From contig CAKZJW010000099.1 of assembly GCA_937120495.1 (NCBI GenBank), forward strand, positions 1-64,000: a stretch of 64,000 nucleotides of DNA, given 5' to 3'. The stretch's first letter is position 1, and each line of letters starts with the position of its first letter. The position numbers were made by a program, and so were the translations under genes. Below the pieces are notes generated by a model. It was given only the letters and a program-made list of their open reading frames with translations. It was not told the DNA's origin and ran no database searches. Positions 43,377 through 51,877 of this stretch are shown here, in pieces. Origin of the DNA: an uncultured Oligoflexia bacterium (GTDB lineage: Bacteria > Bdellovibrionota > Bacteriovoracia > Bacteriovoracales > Bacteriovoracaceae).

Positions 43377-46300
43377 ATTCTATAAGGTTAATTGTTTTAA
43401 TTAGATTTTCACTTGTTGGTGTTTCACCGGGACGAATATCACCTTTAACTAACCAAACTTCATTTGGTTTGTCTGGATTTCTAAGAAAAGTTTCAATAAC
43501 TTCACCCTCAGCATCAATTCTTTGAATAACTGAGATTGAATCAGGGTCGCTGGCACCAATTCCCATAACTTCCTGTTGTCTACCGTACTTATATGAGAAG
43601 TCTCCTCTGAGTTGCTTTAGCCTTCCAAGGTCAACGTCTTTATAACCACGTCTTGCTCCAACTAAAACTCGTGACTTTAAAAGAGCTTGAAGTTCTGGAG
43701 TTTTATGTGATCCGTAGTCAGCAATAACCATGGCTCCCATTGCAAATGCTTTTCCAACAGTTCTATTTTTAGAAGTCGAAAAACCATAACTTTGTCCATA
43801 CATAGGACCTGTCTCTGAGTGATCTTTGGCCATTTTAATAAGTCCGTCGTCATAGATGTCATTATTATATTTTTTAAAGTCTTCAACTGCAGCCTTTTTA
43901 ATATTCTCTGGTGAGCCAGCTCTTTTTCTTAGAACTGAATTTGAGGCCATATGATTATTTAAATTTTTAAACATATTAATTATTTCTGGCTCTGTTTTCT
44001 CTGCATTTTTAGAAGCAAGGCCTCTCCAAACGATATCGTCTTTATACCAAGTTTTCATTTTAAAATCGAAAAGCTCTTTATTATCAAAACTTGATTTACC
44101 ATAAAGCTCAATAAAGTCTTCATCTATCATATTTATTTCAAGTCTTTCTAAACCATTCTTTGCATGGTGGTAGTGCATATTATTTTTTTGGAAAACTTCT
44201 TTAACTTTCGTGTTAATTTGAGCCCAAGCTTCTGTTGGATTCTTATCAAGAGCACCCTTAAAAGATGGATCCTCTTTAATCATTCTTTTAATTACTTCAC
44301 CATAATATTGAGATGGAATATATTCGACACCATCGGTATCCGTGATTTTTGTCCCTTTTTTTACTTTTAGTTTTGTTGCAGGAATTCTTCCAGGATAGAG
44401 AAGTTCTGGAGAGTTACCAATTCTTAGACCCATTTTTTCTCTTTCGATTAGATCATCAATAAGGTTGTCTGAGGCAATCATCCCTTCTTTAACATCATTT
44501 CTCCACTGTGCAGCACTTCTATAGATATCTGAGTTAGGGTCAACCATTCTTACTGGAGGAAGCCCTTCTTTCATAAGTAGGTAGTTTAGGCCAAACTCTC
44601 TTGTTGATCGACCATTTCCGTTTCTAAAAGGATGAATAGAAACAAGGTCTCTTTGAAAATCAGCAACAATATTTAAGTATTCATCAAGCTTTTCAGGTGA
44701 ATCGATATCTCCAAGGCTACTTCTTGCTTTTTGAAAGCGTAAGAATCTCTCTTCTGTTAAGCCTTTTACAATTTGAGATGTTGTTATGGCTTCTCTTGAG
44801 TCGTTAACTTTTCTTGCAGCTTCCTCTAATTCATCTAAGTTTGAAAATTTACCTTTAAGCTCACTTGGAATTTTGAGCTTCTCAAATTTTTTCGCTTTTA
44901 TAAGGTCAGCATTCGTTTCTAAAAACTCTTTATAAAGATTAGCTTCTTTAAGTGCTGAGTGAACATCTGGACTTACGTCTTTTAATTTATCAATTATTTT
45001 CGGATTTAAATTTAATGTCGTAGGGTAGAGAATTCTTCCGTAAAAAGAGTCATCACTATGAGATCCAAGTTGTTCCCAAAGGAGGTAGGGGTTACTCTCT
45101 AGTTCTTTTTTTATCAGTTTATTTATTGGATAACTTGATGGGACATTTCCAACAACATTCTCAGGTCTAAAACGTCCAAGTTGTACTTTTTCAATATCCT
45201 CAATACCGCCTTTCATCATCTTTTTATGTACAGTGACAAAAGTTTCAATCGATACCTCTGGTCTTTCATCAAGGAGATACTTCCTAGTTTCTTCAAAGTT
45301 TTTAAAAGCATCTTTATTGTATTTTTCTGAAATATTACTCTTAGAAAGTCTATCGATTCTTTGATTGATATTTATTAATCCACCACCTGAGTGTTTATTA
45401 TCGATAAAATAAAGTGATTCAATATTTTTTACAGTATTGTCAGCATCCTTTCTAATGAATTTTAAGATGTCATTTAAAGGCAGAAATACAGAAGGTTTTC
45501 TATCTGATTTTTTCTCTTTGAGAAGGGTGTGTAATTCTTTTCTTTTATCAAGATATTTTTTATCTAATAAATCTTTATTATAAGTTAGAAACTTGTTATC
45601 AGCCTCTTTTAAAAGGGTTCTTGTTGGTGGCCTACCTGCAAGCCCTGATCTTAGAATATTTCTGGCTTCAACAGAATTGAATCCACCGTCTCTAAGAATT
45701 TTTGTTTTAAGCCTTAACTCCGCTTTTGTATATGAGTAGGCGCCCTTGTTACTTCCAATCTCATGAGCCTCTATGAGAGCTTTCTCAAGCTTCTTTGAGT
45801 GGCTTTTATTTGTAAGTTTTAATGCCTCTTTATACCTTTTCTTGTCACCTAGTTTTGTATTTCTAAGAATAACTTCTTGAGAAGGTGTCTCATTAACAAC
45901 AGATTTTCTAAGATGAGGACGAACTATTTTTGTTTCACCGTTGTTAGAAACTTTTATGAAGTCATCAACAGATACTTTTCCTGTTAGTCCAGATCTAATT
46001 AATTGATTCGCCTCTCTTCCATCAAATCCTCCATCAATAAGAATTTGTCTTTTTCTTTTAAGTTCAGACTTTGTGTACTGATACACGCCTTTATTGGGGC
46101 CACCTACTTGATGTGAATCAAGGACTACCTTTGCTAAACGGGCTTTTTCAGTCTCTGACAGATTATTCTTTTTTGTCATTGAAAGAGCTTTAGATACTCT
46201 TTCTTTGTCATTCAATGGAGCATTTTCCTTAACGACTTTTTTCCAAATCGAAACATCGTATGGCGTGCCTTCAAACACTTTTGACTTTATTAAAAGGTCA

Positions 46301-48027
46301 ATTTCTTTCTCCGAATAACCGGCTTTTCTTAAAACAAATTTTTTACTTTTTACACTTTTTCTTTTTCTTGCTATATCGAAAACTATTCCAATATCATCTT
46401 GTGCTTTTTTAGATAAGTGCTTATTCTTATCAATTTTGTTCAAGTATATATCGAAGCCATCTCCTGTTTTTAATTTGTCATTTTTTGATAACTCTTCATA
46501 TTTTAATATTGATGCATTATCTAGATTTTCTACTTTTGGACTATAGAATTTTGAATTTATTGCAAATTCGATTTCTTCTTTAGAGTATCCTGCTTGTTCT
46601 AAAAATATTTTCTTTTTTAGTGGAGTATCAAGCTCTAGTGCAATATCTCTACTCATGAGAAGGGTATTATAGTCTGGATGATTTTCTCCATATAATTCAA
46701 CTTTTTTATGCCAAAGAGTTACACCACTTGGATAATTACTATTCTTTATTGCAGCCAATTCTTCAGCAGGTAATTGTCTAGCTTCTCTTACAGGCTTTAC
46801 ACTTGAAAGAGCTTTTGTTTCATAGTCAGAAAGATCAAAACCTTTAAACGCTTCACCGAAAGTCTTCTTGGAAGAAGATCCTGTAATCCCACTTCGAATT
46901 AGCTTATTAGTCTCTTTATCCGTGAACCCACCATCAATAAGGATTTTTCTTTTCTTTTTTAAGTCTGCCTTTGAGTATTGATATACACCTTTGTCAGGAC
47001 CACCAACTTTATGGGCTTCAATTATAGCTTTGGATTTTTGTTTCTTAATACTCTTACTTTTAAGAAGGCCATCACTACTAGTGATTTTTAGTCCCTTCTT
47101 AACTCTTTTCGTATCTGAGAGTTTTGCATTTTTTAAAACAGCTTTTTTAGGCACTGTGTTTTCTACAATTCTTTTAGCCTTCTTTAAACTCTTATAGCCT
47201 TGTTTTCTAAAGAGAGCTGCAATTTTAGTTCCCTTCATTACTTTTGGCCCAAGTTTAATAAATTTAAACATTAATAGAGGCTCTGCTAAGAACTCCGCAA
47301 GAATTTGACAAGTATATTTTGTTTTTGCTTCGGTGTTGTAACAGCCAATCTTTGGAGCTGCTTTAACGATTAGTTTATTAACGGTTTTGTAGAATTTATT
47401 TAACAGGCTTCCAGTTACAGCAAAGAATGCTTTTGAAGCGCTAACGTTGTACTTATCTTGGTGCTTTGTCATTTCAAGGCTCATATAAGACTTCATTGAA
47501 GCATAGGCTTTAGAAACTTGAGCATTAGTATGATCACGCATTTTTACTGTTTTTGATTTATTATCTTTATCTTTAATAGAGGTTTCTGAGTTGATAACAT
47601 ATTGGCCAGCTTGCTTCATAAACTTAAACCATTCTTGCCACGATTTTTTCACACCACTAATACAAGCTTTAACTTTTCCCAGAGAATTAACGTACCAAGG
47701 TTTTTTGGCTGGCTCACTACAATTGTGTTTTTCATGACTTTTTACAGATGAACATAATTGACTTGAATTAAGAACAATACAATTAAGGTTCCAAGCCTGG
47801 TAGAAACTATTTTTATCAACACTTTCATTAATTAACTTTTTGGTATTATCAACACAAACAGCTTTCTCTCTTTTTGCAATTTCATTATAAGTTTTAAAAG
47901 CATTGTCACCAGCTAGAACGCTACTTAGAACATCTCCAATAGAGGGGATTTCTTCTTTTTTCTCTTGTGAGAAAGTCAAAGTCGATAGTGTTAGTAATAC
48001 CAGTAATAAGCTAAAAGTTTTCTTCAT
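43375..48027 (-). CDS. Large secreted repeat protein with Fic domain and C-terminal ADP-ribosyltransferase-like domain
   Basis: 1550 residues from the ATG at 48027. A signal peptide (MKKTFSLLLVLLTLSTLTFS) and a Cys-containing helical region (to about 290) come first. Then about five copies of an 85-90-residue repeat follow, three full (about 297-383, 602-683, 718-798) and two degenerate (ending near 494 and 587); each ends with a KILxxGGFxxxEAxxLIRSG motif. A Fic domain follows, with HPFRNGNGRSTR at 1132-1143 (Asn1136 where Asp/Glu is usual). The C-terminal part has an R-S-E ADP-ribosyltransferase pattern: R1335 in VWRGL, FSTS at 1416-1419, Q1484-x-E1486 in GRQQEVMG. Probably an exported effector that modifies target proteins by AMPylation and/or ADP-ribosylation; this is inference. 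Confidence 0.75.
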   Translation of the reverse strand: MKKTFSLLLVLLTLSTLTFSQEKKEEIPSIGDVLSSVLAGDNAFKTYNEIAKREKAVCVDNTKKLINESVDKNSFYQAWNLNCIVLNSSQLCSSVKSHEKHNCSEPAKKPWYVNSLGKVKACISGVKKSWQEWFKFMKQAGQYVINSETSIKDKDNKSKTVKMRDHTNAQVSKAYASMKSYMSLEMTKHQDKYNVSASKAFFAVTGSLLNKFYKTVNKLIVKAAPKIGCYNTEAKTKYTCQILAEFLAEPLLMFKFIKLGPKVMKGTKIAALFRKQGYKSLKKAKRIVENTVPKKAVLKNAKLSDTKRVKKGLKITSSDGLLKSKSIKKQKSKAIIEAHKVGGPDKGVYQYSKADLKKKRKILIDGGFTDKETNKLIRSGITGSSSKKTFGEAFKGFDLSDYETKALSSVKPVREARQLPAEELAAIKNSNYPSGVTLWHKKVELYGENHPDYNTLLMSRDIALELDTPLKKKIFLEQAGYSKEEIEFAINSKFYSPKVENLDNASILKYEELSKNDKLKTGDGFDIYLNKIDKNKHLSKKAQDDIGIVFDIARKRKSVKSKKFVLRKAGYSEKEIDLLIKSKVFEGTPYDVSIWKKVVKENAPLNDKERVSKALSMTKKNNLSETEKARLAKVVLDSHQVGGPNKGVYQYTKSELKRKRQILIDGGFDGREANQLIRSGLTGKVSVDDFIKVSNNGETKIVRPHLRKSVVNETPSQEVILRNTKLGDKKRYKEALKLTNKSHSKKLEKALIEAHEIGSNKGAYSYTKAELRLKTKILRDGGFNSVEARNILRSGLAGRPPTRTLLKEADNKFLTYNKDLLDKKYLDKRKELHTLLKEKKSDRKPSVFLPLNDILKFIRKDADNTVKNIESLYFIDNKHSGGGLININQRIDRLSKSNISEKYNKDAFKNFEETRKYLLDERPEVSIETFVTVHKKMMKGGIEDIEKVQLGRFRPENVVGNVPSSYPINKLIKKELESNPYLLWEQLGSHSDDSFYGRILYPTTLNLNPKIIDKLKDVSPDVHSALKEANLYKEFLETNADLIKAKKFEKLKIPSELKGKFSNLDELEEAARKVNDSREAITTSQIVKGLTEERFLRFQKARSSLGDIDSPEKLDEYLNIVADFQRDLVSIHPFRNGNGRSTREFGLNYLLMKEGLPPVRMVDPNSDIYRSAAQWRNDVKEGMIASDNLIDDLIEREKMGLRIGNSPELLYPGRIPATKLKVKKGTKITDTDGVEYIPSQYYGEVIKRMIKEDPSFKGALDKNPTEAWAQINTKVKEVFQKNNMHYHHAKNGLERLEINMIDEDFIELYGKSSFDNKELFDFKMKTWYKDDIVWRGLASKNAEKTEPEIINMFKNLNNHMASNSVLRKRAGSPENIKKAAVEDFKKYNNDIYDDGLIKMAKDHSETGPMYGQSYGFSTSKNRTVGKAFAMGAMVIADYGSHKTPELQALLKSRVLVGARRGYKDVDLGRLKQLRGDFSYKYGRQQEVMGIGASDPDSISVIQRIDAEGEVIETFLRNPDKPNEVWLVKGDIRPGETPTSENLIKTINLIE

Positions 48028-48184
48028 CGTTACCAATTCTTTTTAGACCAAAGAGAGGTCGGTTTATATATTACAAGTCCTTATCGGCAATTTCCCTGAT
48101 AAACTGTAGCTTTTTGCTCGGTCTTTTGCGCCTGGTTCTAAGTTACTAAAAATAGGTAGTGAGTATCGCCTTAGGTATAAAAAT

Positions 48185-48232
48185 TAGATAGAAGTTAGAG
48201 ATCTATTGAATTTCCTTAATGGTTTCTATCTA
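48185..48232. repeat. Inverted repeat between the effector gene and the secreted-protein pair
   Basis: TAGATAGAA (48185-48193) and TTCTATCTA (48224-48232) form a perfect 9-bp inverted repeat with a 30-nt loop. It lies 40 nt upstream of the plus-strand secreted-protein gene in a 244-bp divergent intergenic region. It could be an operator pair or an mRNA leader hairpin. No T run follows, so it is not a terminator. Confidence 0.45.
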
Positions 48233-48271
48233 TGTATAAAACAGTCAGACATAAAGACATACGGAGCATAA

Positions 48272-48673
48272 ATGAAATTTACATTCTTAACACTACTACT
48301 CACTCTTTCATTCAATAGCCTGGCAGATATAAGCCATGCACAAGAAAAACAAATAGTAAAAAATATAGCAAAAGAACTTAGCCAAGATTTATTATTTTCT
48401 GGCCATGATTTTGTAGACTCAAAAGTAGAGAGATTTTCAAAAAGATCAATTCAAAACTTCTTGGGGCAAAAACAAAATCTTCTAGAGGAGACATTAAGTG
48501 AATCTGAGTCTAGAGAGGCGATTCGCTGTGTGAGAAGCTCACTATGTATGGCGTATAAAATTGAAATATCTTCAGAGTATTATGGAGGATATGGATTTGA
48601 CTATTCTATTGTGCTACTTGATTTAACTACTGGTAAATACGACTTAAAAACTTATATAGGTTATAACGAATAA
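48272..48673 (+). CDS. Small secreted protein of unknown function
   Basis: 133 residues with a signal peptide (MKFTFLTLLLTLSFNSLA). The mature part is helical at first (QEKQIVKNIAKELSQDLL), then has a Cys pair (CVRSSLC) and a strand-rich C-terminus with EYYGGYGFDYSIVLLDL. GGAG lies 5 nt before the ATG. It is divergent from the Fic/ART-like effector and 11 nt upstream of another small secreted protein. No family recognised. Confidence 0.7.
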   Translation: MKFTFLTLLLTLSFNSLADISHAQEKQIVKNIAKELSQDLLFSGHDFVDSKVERFSKRSIQNFLGQKQNLLEETLSESESREAIRCVRSSLCMAYKIEISSEYYGGYGFDYSIVLLDLTTGKYDLKTYIGYNE

Positions 48674-48684
48674 CAAGGAAACTT

Positions 48685-49068
48685 ATGAAAAATTTATTTA
48701 TACTTTTTATACTTCTTATATCATTCAATTCATTTTCTTTTGAAAAGTATGTTTGCCAAGAATACGACAGAGCGACAAAATCAATGTTAAACCGTACTGT
48801 TATTTTAGAAAAGATAGGAATCGCTTCAGATCATCTAGACGATGAGGGGAATTATGAAGCAACTAAGATTCCTTATAAATTAAGTTTCTTTAAAGGAATA
48901 GAGCCATTTTCTGAAAGTGAACATAAAGGTATTGTTTTAACAGAAGATGTTTGGTTCGAGTTTACTTCAAAAGATAAGACGATTACTTTTACTTTGTATT
49001 TAGATGAGTGGGAAGAAGCTTATCTGACAATAAAAGGGCAGAAGACATCATATTTTGTTTGTAGATAA
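48685..49068 (+). CDS. Small secreted protein of unknown function
   Basis: 127 residues with a signal peptide (MKNLFILFILLISFNSFS). The mature chain opens FEKYVCQEYDRATK and closes with TSYFVCR, so a single disulfide could join its two ends; the middle is strand-rich. The layout is like the protein at 92-544. AAGGA precedes the ATG. Second gene of a two-gene unit ending at the terminator at 49075-49099. No family recognised. Confidence 0.7.
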   Translation: MKNLFILFILLISFNSFSFEKYVCQEYDRATKSMLNRTVILEKIGIASDHLDDEGNYEATKIPYKLSFFKGIEPFSESEHKGIVLTEDVWFEFTSKDKTITFTLYLDEWEEAYLTIKGQKTSYFVCR

Positions 49069-49074
49069 TATATA

Positions 49075-49099
49075 AAGCCACCACACAGGTGGCTTTTTT
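49075..49099 (+). terminator. Intrinsic terminator after the secreted-protein pair
   Basis: Stem AAGCCACC/GGTGGCTT with a 5-nt ACACA loop, followed by TTTTATTTT. It starts 7 nt after the stop at 49068 and overlaps the end of the convergent DUF1499 gene. Confidence 0.88.
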
Positions 49100-49541
49100 A
49101 TTTTAAAATATCTCTTATGAGTTCAACTCTTTCTCTATTTTTACCCATATCTGAATAACCAACACGTGAAGCTGAGCGAATTGAAAGTTCGTTATCATTT
49201 AGCATAATCTCAATATCATCAACATAACTCATAAGTGTCGATGTATGTGTGAAGTGAGCATAATTTCCATCAGATTTTATTAGTTCTAAATCATTTTCAA
49301 TTAATTTTTCAATAATTTCCTCAAGAGTAAAATTTGTCACTATGACTGAAGTCTTGTGTTCTTTATTTGTATTCGTTGTGGATACACAGTTTGGCTTTTC
49401 TATACAAACTTTAAGTTTTCCTTCTTTGACTCCAATATCCATAACCTTAGAAGAGCTATAAATTCCCATTCCTTTAAAGTATCCAAGACCCGCAAGAACA
49501 ATGATTGCAACTGTAGTCATAATTATTTTACCTTTTTTCAC
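49098..49541 (-). CDS. DUF1499 family protein
   Basis: 147 residues. An N-terminal membrane anchor (IIMTTVAIIVLAGLGYF) is followed by a DUF1499 domain: KVCIEKPNCVSTTN, a central strand YAHFTHTSTLMSYVDDIEIML, and the hallmark SIRSASRVGYSDMGKNRERVE (given in parts: SIRSASRVGYSD and GKNRERVE). The family is widespread, sometimes as a lipoprotein, and has no established function. The gene is divergent from apbE across 57 bp. Confidence 0.85.
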   Translation of the reverse strand: MKKGKIIMTTVAIIVLAGLGYFKGMGIYSSSKVMDIGVKEGKLKVCIEKPNCVSTTNTNKEHKTSVIVTNFTLEEIIEKLIENDLELIKSDGNYAHFTHTSTLMSYVDDIEIMLNDNELSIRSASRVGYSDMGKNRERVELIRDILK

Positions 49542-49598
49542 AATTTCTCCATGTAATTTAATTCGCTTGTTGTTATGATGACATAACTTAGAGGTATT

Positions 49599-50576
49599 AT
49601 GAAGACTTTATCGTTTATTTTAATAACATTAACTTTCCTTTCTTGCCGTGATGATAGGCAAATATATAACTTCCGTGGAAAAACCATGGGGACCTATTAT
49701 TCAGTAAAAATTGTTGCGAGCGATCTGGACGAGCAGAAGATTGAAGCTCAAATTGAAACGTTATTAAAAGAAGTAAACCTTGTTTTTTCAACTTATCTAG
49801 AAGGCTCTGAGGTTTCTAAAATTAATAAGCATCCAAGTTCAACTCCTTTGGAGATAACTCCTGTTATGAAGGAGTTATTAAATTTATCAGAAGATATTTA
49901 TCTTAAATCTAGCGGCTACTTTGACCCGACAGTTGGACCTCTTGTAAATCTTTGGGGATTTGGGCCAAATGGTAAACAAAAAATTCCGACAGAAAAAAAT
50001 CTTGAAGCTAAAAAAAAGAATGTGGGATTTGAAAAAATCTTTATTCAAGGAAACTTATTAACTAAAAGAGATAAGGATATCTATCTAGACTTCTCTTCTA
50101 TTGCTAAGGGGCAGGGTGTAGATGACTTAAGCCTTGTTCTAGAGTCCTATGGGTATAAAGATTATTTAATTGAGATTGGTGGGGAAGTTAGAGCGCGCGG
50201 TAAGAAGCCAAATGGATTTTTCTGGGCAATTGGAGTTGAAAAGCCAGCTCAAAAACTAGGTCAGACAATACAGAAGGTTATTAACTTAGAGAACAAAAGT
50301 ATTGCTACAAGTGGAAGTTATAGGAATTATCTAAAATATGGCGACAAGGTCTTTTCCCATACAATTGATCCCAAAACAGGAAAGCCTGTAACTCATAAAC
50401 TTGTCTCTGTTTCAGTAATAGATGGGAGTTGTGCTAGAGCTGATGGTTGGGCTACCGCGTTAATGTCTATGGGTCCCCAAAAAGGTCTTAAGCTTGCAAA
50501 TGAGCTTGGACTAAGTGCGTATTTTTTAGTAAAAGATGAGCAGGGTTTTAAAGAATTATCTTCTAAAAAGTTCTAA
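49599..50576 (+). CDS. apbE: FAD:protein FMN transferase (ApbE lipoprotein)
   Basis: 325 residues. A lipoprotein signal peptide ends TFLSC (Cys at 16). The mature part has RGKTMGTYYSVKI, FSTYLEGSEVSKIN, GYFDPTVGPLVNLWGFGP, DFSSIAKGQGVD, and the Mg/FAD site SHTIDPKTGKPV with ADGWATALM. ApbE attaches FMN to threonine in D-x-x-S/T-G-A-T motifs; NqrB (T228) and NqrC (T227) in this window carry such motifs. The gene is usually next to nqrF but is 6.3 kb away here. nqrM follows by 17 nt. Confidence 0.95.
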   Translation: MKTLSFILITLTFLSCRDDRQIYNFRGKTMGTYYSVKIVASDLDEQKIEAQIETLLKEVNLVFSTYLEGSEVSKINKHPSSTPLEITPVMKELLNLSEDIYLKSSGYFDPTVGPLVNLWGFGPNGKQKIPTEKNLEAKKKNVGFEKIFIQGNLLTKRDKDIYLDFSSIAKGQGVDDLSLVLESYGYKDYLIEIGGEVRARGKKPNGFFWAIGVEKPAQKLGQTIQKVINLENKSIATSGSYRNYLKYGDKVFSHTIDPKTGKPVTHKLVSVSVIDGSCARADGWATALMSMGPQKGLKLANELGLSAYFLVKDEQGFKELSSKKF

Positions 50577-50593
50577 AAGAACGAGGAGTATCC

Positions 50594-50815
50594 ATGAATA
50601 TTGTCCTTATCACTACAGGTGTTTTTGCTATCGCTTTTATTGGAATGGCCATAGGTGTAATTATCTCAAATAGAGCAATTAAAGGCTCGTGCGGAGGAAT
50701 TGCAAACCTTATGGGTGAATCTGGTTGCGATATTTGTGAGATGAAAGATAAGTGCGAAAAATCGGGTAAAGAAATTTGTGAAGAGGGCGATGATTGCTCT
50801 ACTTCTGATTGCTAA
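50594..50815 (+). CDS. nqrM: Nqr maturation protein NqrM
   Basis: 73 residues. One N-terminal membrane helix with MAIGVIISNRAIKGSCGG, the NqrM/DUF539 signature, then a Cys-rich tail (eight Cys in total, ending TSDC). NqrM is required for assembly of the iron centre of Na+-NQR between NqrD and NqrE. It is the second gene after apbE, with GGAG 5 nt before the ATG. The C-terminal tail is longer and richer in Cys and acidic residues than in Vibrio NqrM. Its stop abuts that of the convergent barrel gene. Confidence 0.93.
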   Translation: MNIVLITTGVFAIAFIGMAIGVIISNRAIKGSCGGIANLMGESGCDICEMKDKCEKSGKEICEEGDDCSTSDC

Positions 50816-51871
50816 TTAAATACTCAAAGAAAGAGATCCAAATATAGCAGTCTTATCTAAGCCAGCTTCTTCGAGAGAAAAGTTAACACCAGCTTCAACA
50901 CCCATATACTTATTTACTTTATAAGCTGTAGATAGATTTCCGATATTATCCATATTATTACCCCACTCATTTAGAGTTCCAACTTGGTCACCAACTTGAT
51001 CCCAATCAAATTCTACACTCGATTTTAAAGTTAGTTTATCCGTTAGAAGGTAATTGGCATAAGCTCCAAAGCTCATCTTTGTTCCCTGTGCCTGGTAAGT
51101 ATACTTATCTTTTTGGATACCATTACAGTTATTCGCTCTTTGACACCAAAAAGGAAGCTTTTCATATTCTTTAACATACTCAGGGAATACATATCTTTCA
51201 TAAGAAGCTCTAAAGCCATGAAACAAGCCTTTTACGTTCGAATAAATCGCCAGTGTGGGTTGAATTCCAATACCGTATTTGTATTCCATATCAACTTCAG
51301 TTGAGTCTTGTGCAATAACTTGATTCAATTGTTTTGTACTATAAGCTGATTCATTAATTGTATTTGTAGATTTTTCAGTAGGAAGTTCATAAAAGAAATT
51401 AAAGCTCAGACTTGCTCTTTTTCCAGTTAGAACACTTGGTACCCATAATGAAATTCTATGATTATTATATGATGTACCATTATCTCTAGTCGCTTTGTTC
51501 CCACCAACTTGTTCGTACTCAACATCATCAGTTAAGTTTCTTTGAAAAGTTACGCCATAAGATACGGCCATATTCTTTGGAAGTTTATAGCCAACTTTAA
51601 ATGATTGATATAATTGTGTTGAGCCCGTTGCATCGTATCTCTTACCATCTTGAGATGTTCCACCATCAAAACGATTATATGTACTACCGCTTTTATAATC
51701 ACCACCAAGGCTTGCTCCAGTATACATTGCATAGTAACTTAATTTAAAATTACTTAGAACTTTCTTAAATCCGCTTTTTTTCTTAACTGAACTTACTGTC
51801 GTGTTAAGAGCTGCGCTTGCAGAGCTTAATAAAAAAGTAGACATGAATATAGATGATACAATTTTTTTCAT
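50816..51871 (-). CDS. Outer-membrane beta-barrel protein
   Basis: 351 residues. Signal peptide MKKIVSSIFMSTFLLSSASA, a short basic linker, then alternating aromatic strands rich in Tyr and Gly (SYYAMYTGASLGG, LYQSFKVGYKLP, AVSYGVTFQRNL, YKYGIGIQPTLAIY), ending GSLSLSI. Two Cys in PFWCQRANNC lie in a loop. It belongs to no named porin family that I recognise. It is the last gene of a three-gene operon with the genes at 51878 and 53973 (6-nt spacing), so it may be the outer-membrane component of that system. Confidence 0.78.
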   Translation of the reverse strand: MKKIVSSIFMSTFLLSSASAALNTTVSSVKKKSGFKKVLSNFKLSYYAMYTGASLGGDYKSGSTYNRFDGGTSQDGKRYDATGSTQLYQSFKVGYKLPKNMAVSYGVTFQRNLTDDVEYEQVGGNKATRDNGTSYNNHRISLWVPSVLTGKRASLSFNFFYELPTEKSTNTINESAYSTKQLNQVIAQDSTEVDMEYKYGIGIQPTLAIYSNVKGLFHGFRASYERYVFPEYVKEYEKLPFWCQRANNCNGIQKDKYTYQAQGTKMSFGAYANYLLTDKLTLKSSVEFDWDQVGDQVGTLNEWGNNMDNIGNLSTAYKVNKYMGVEAGVNFSLEEAGLDKTAIFGSLSLSI

Positions 51872-51877
51872 ATAATC

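Noticed and set aside
45600..47200. Possible DNA-level tandem repeat or CRISPR-like array
   Set aside because: The periodicity is a protein repeat with diverged codons; there are no short identical repeats with regular spacers.
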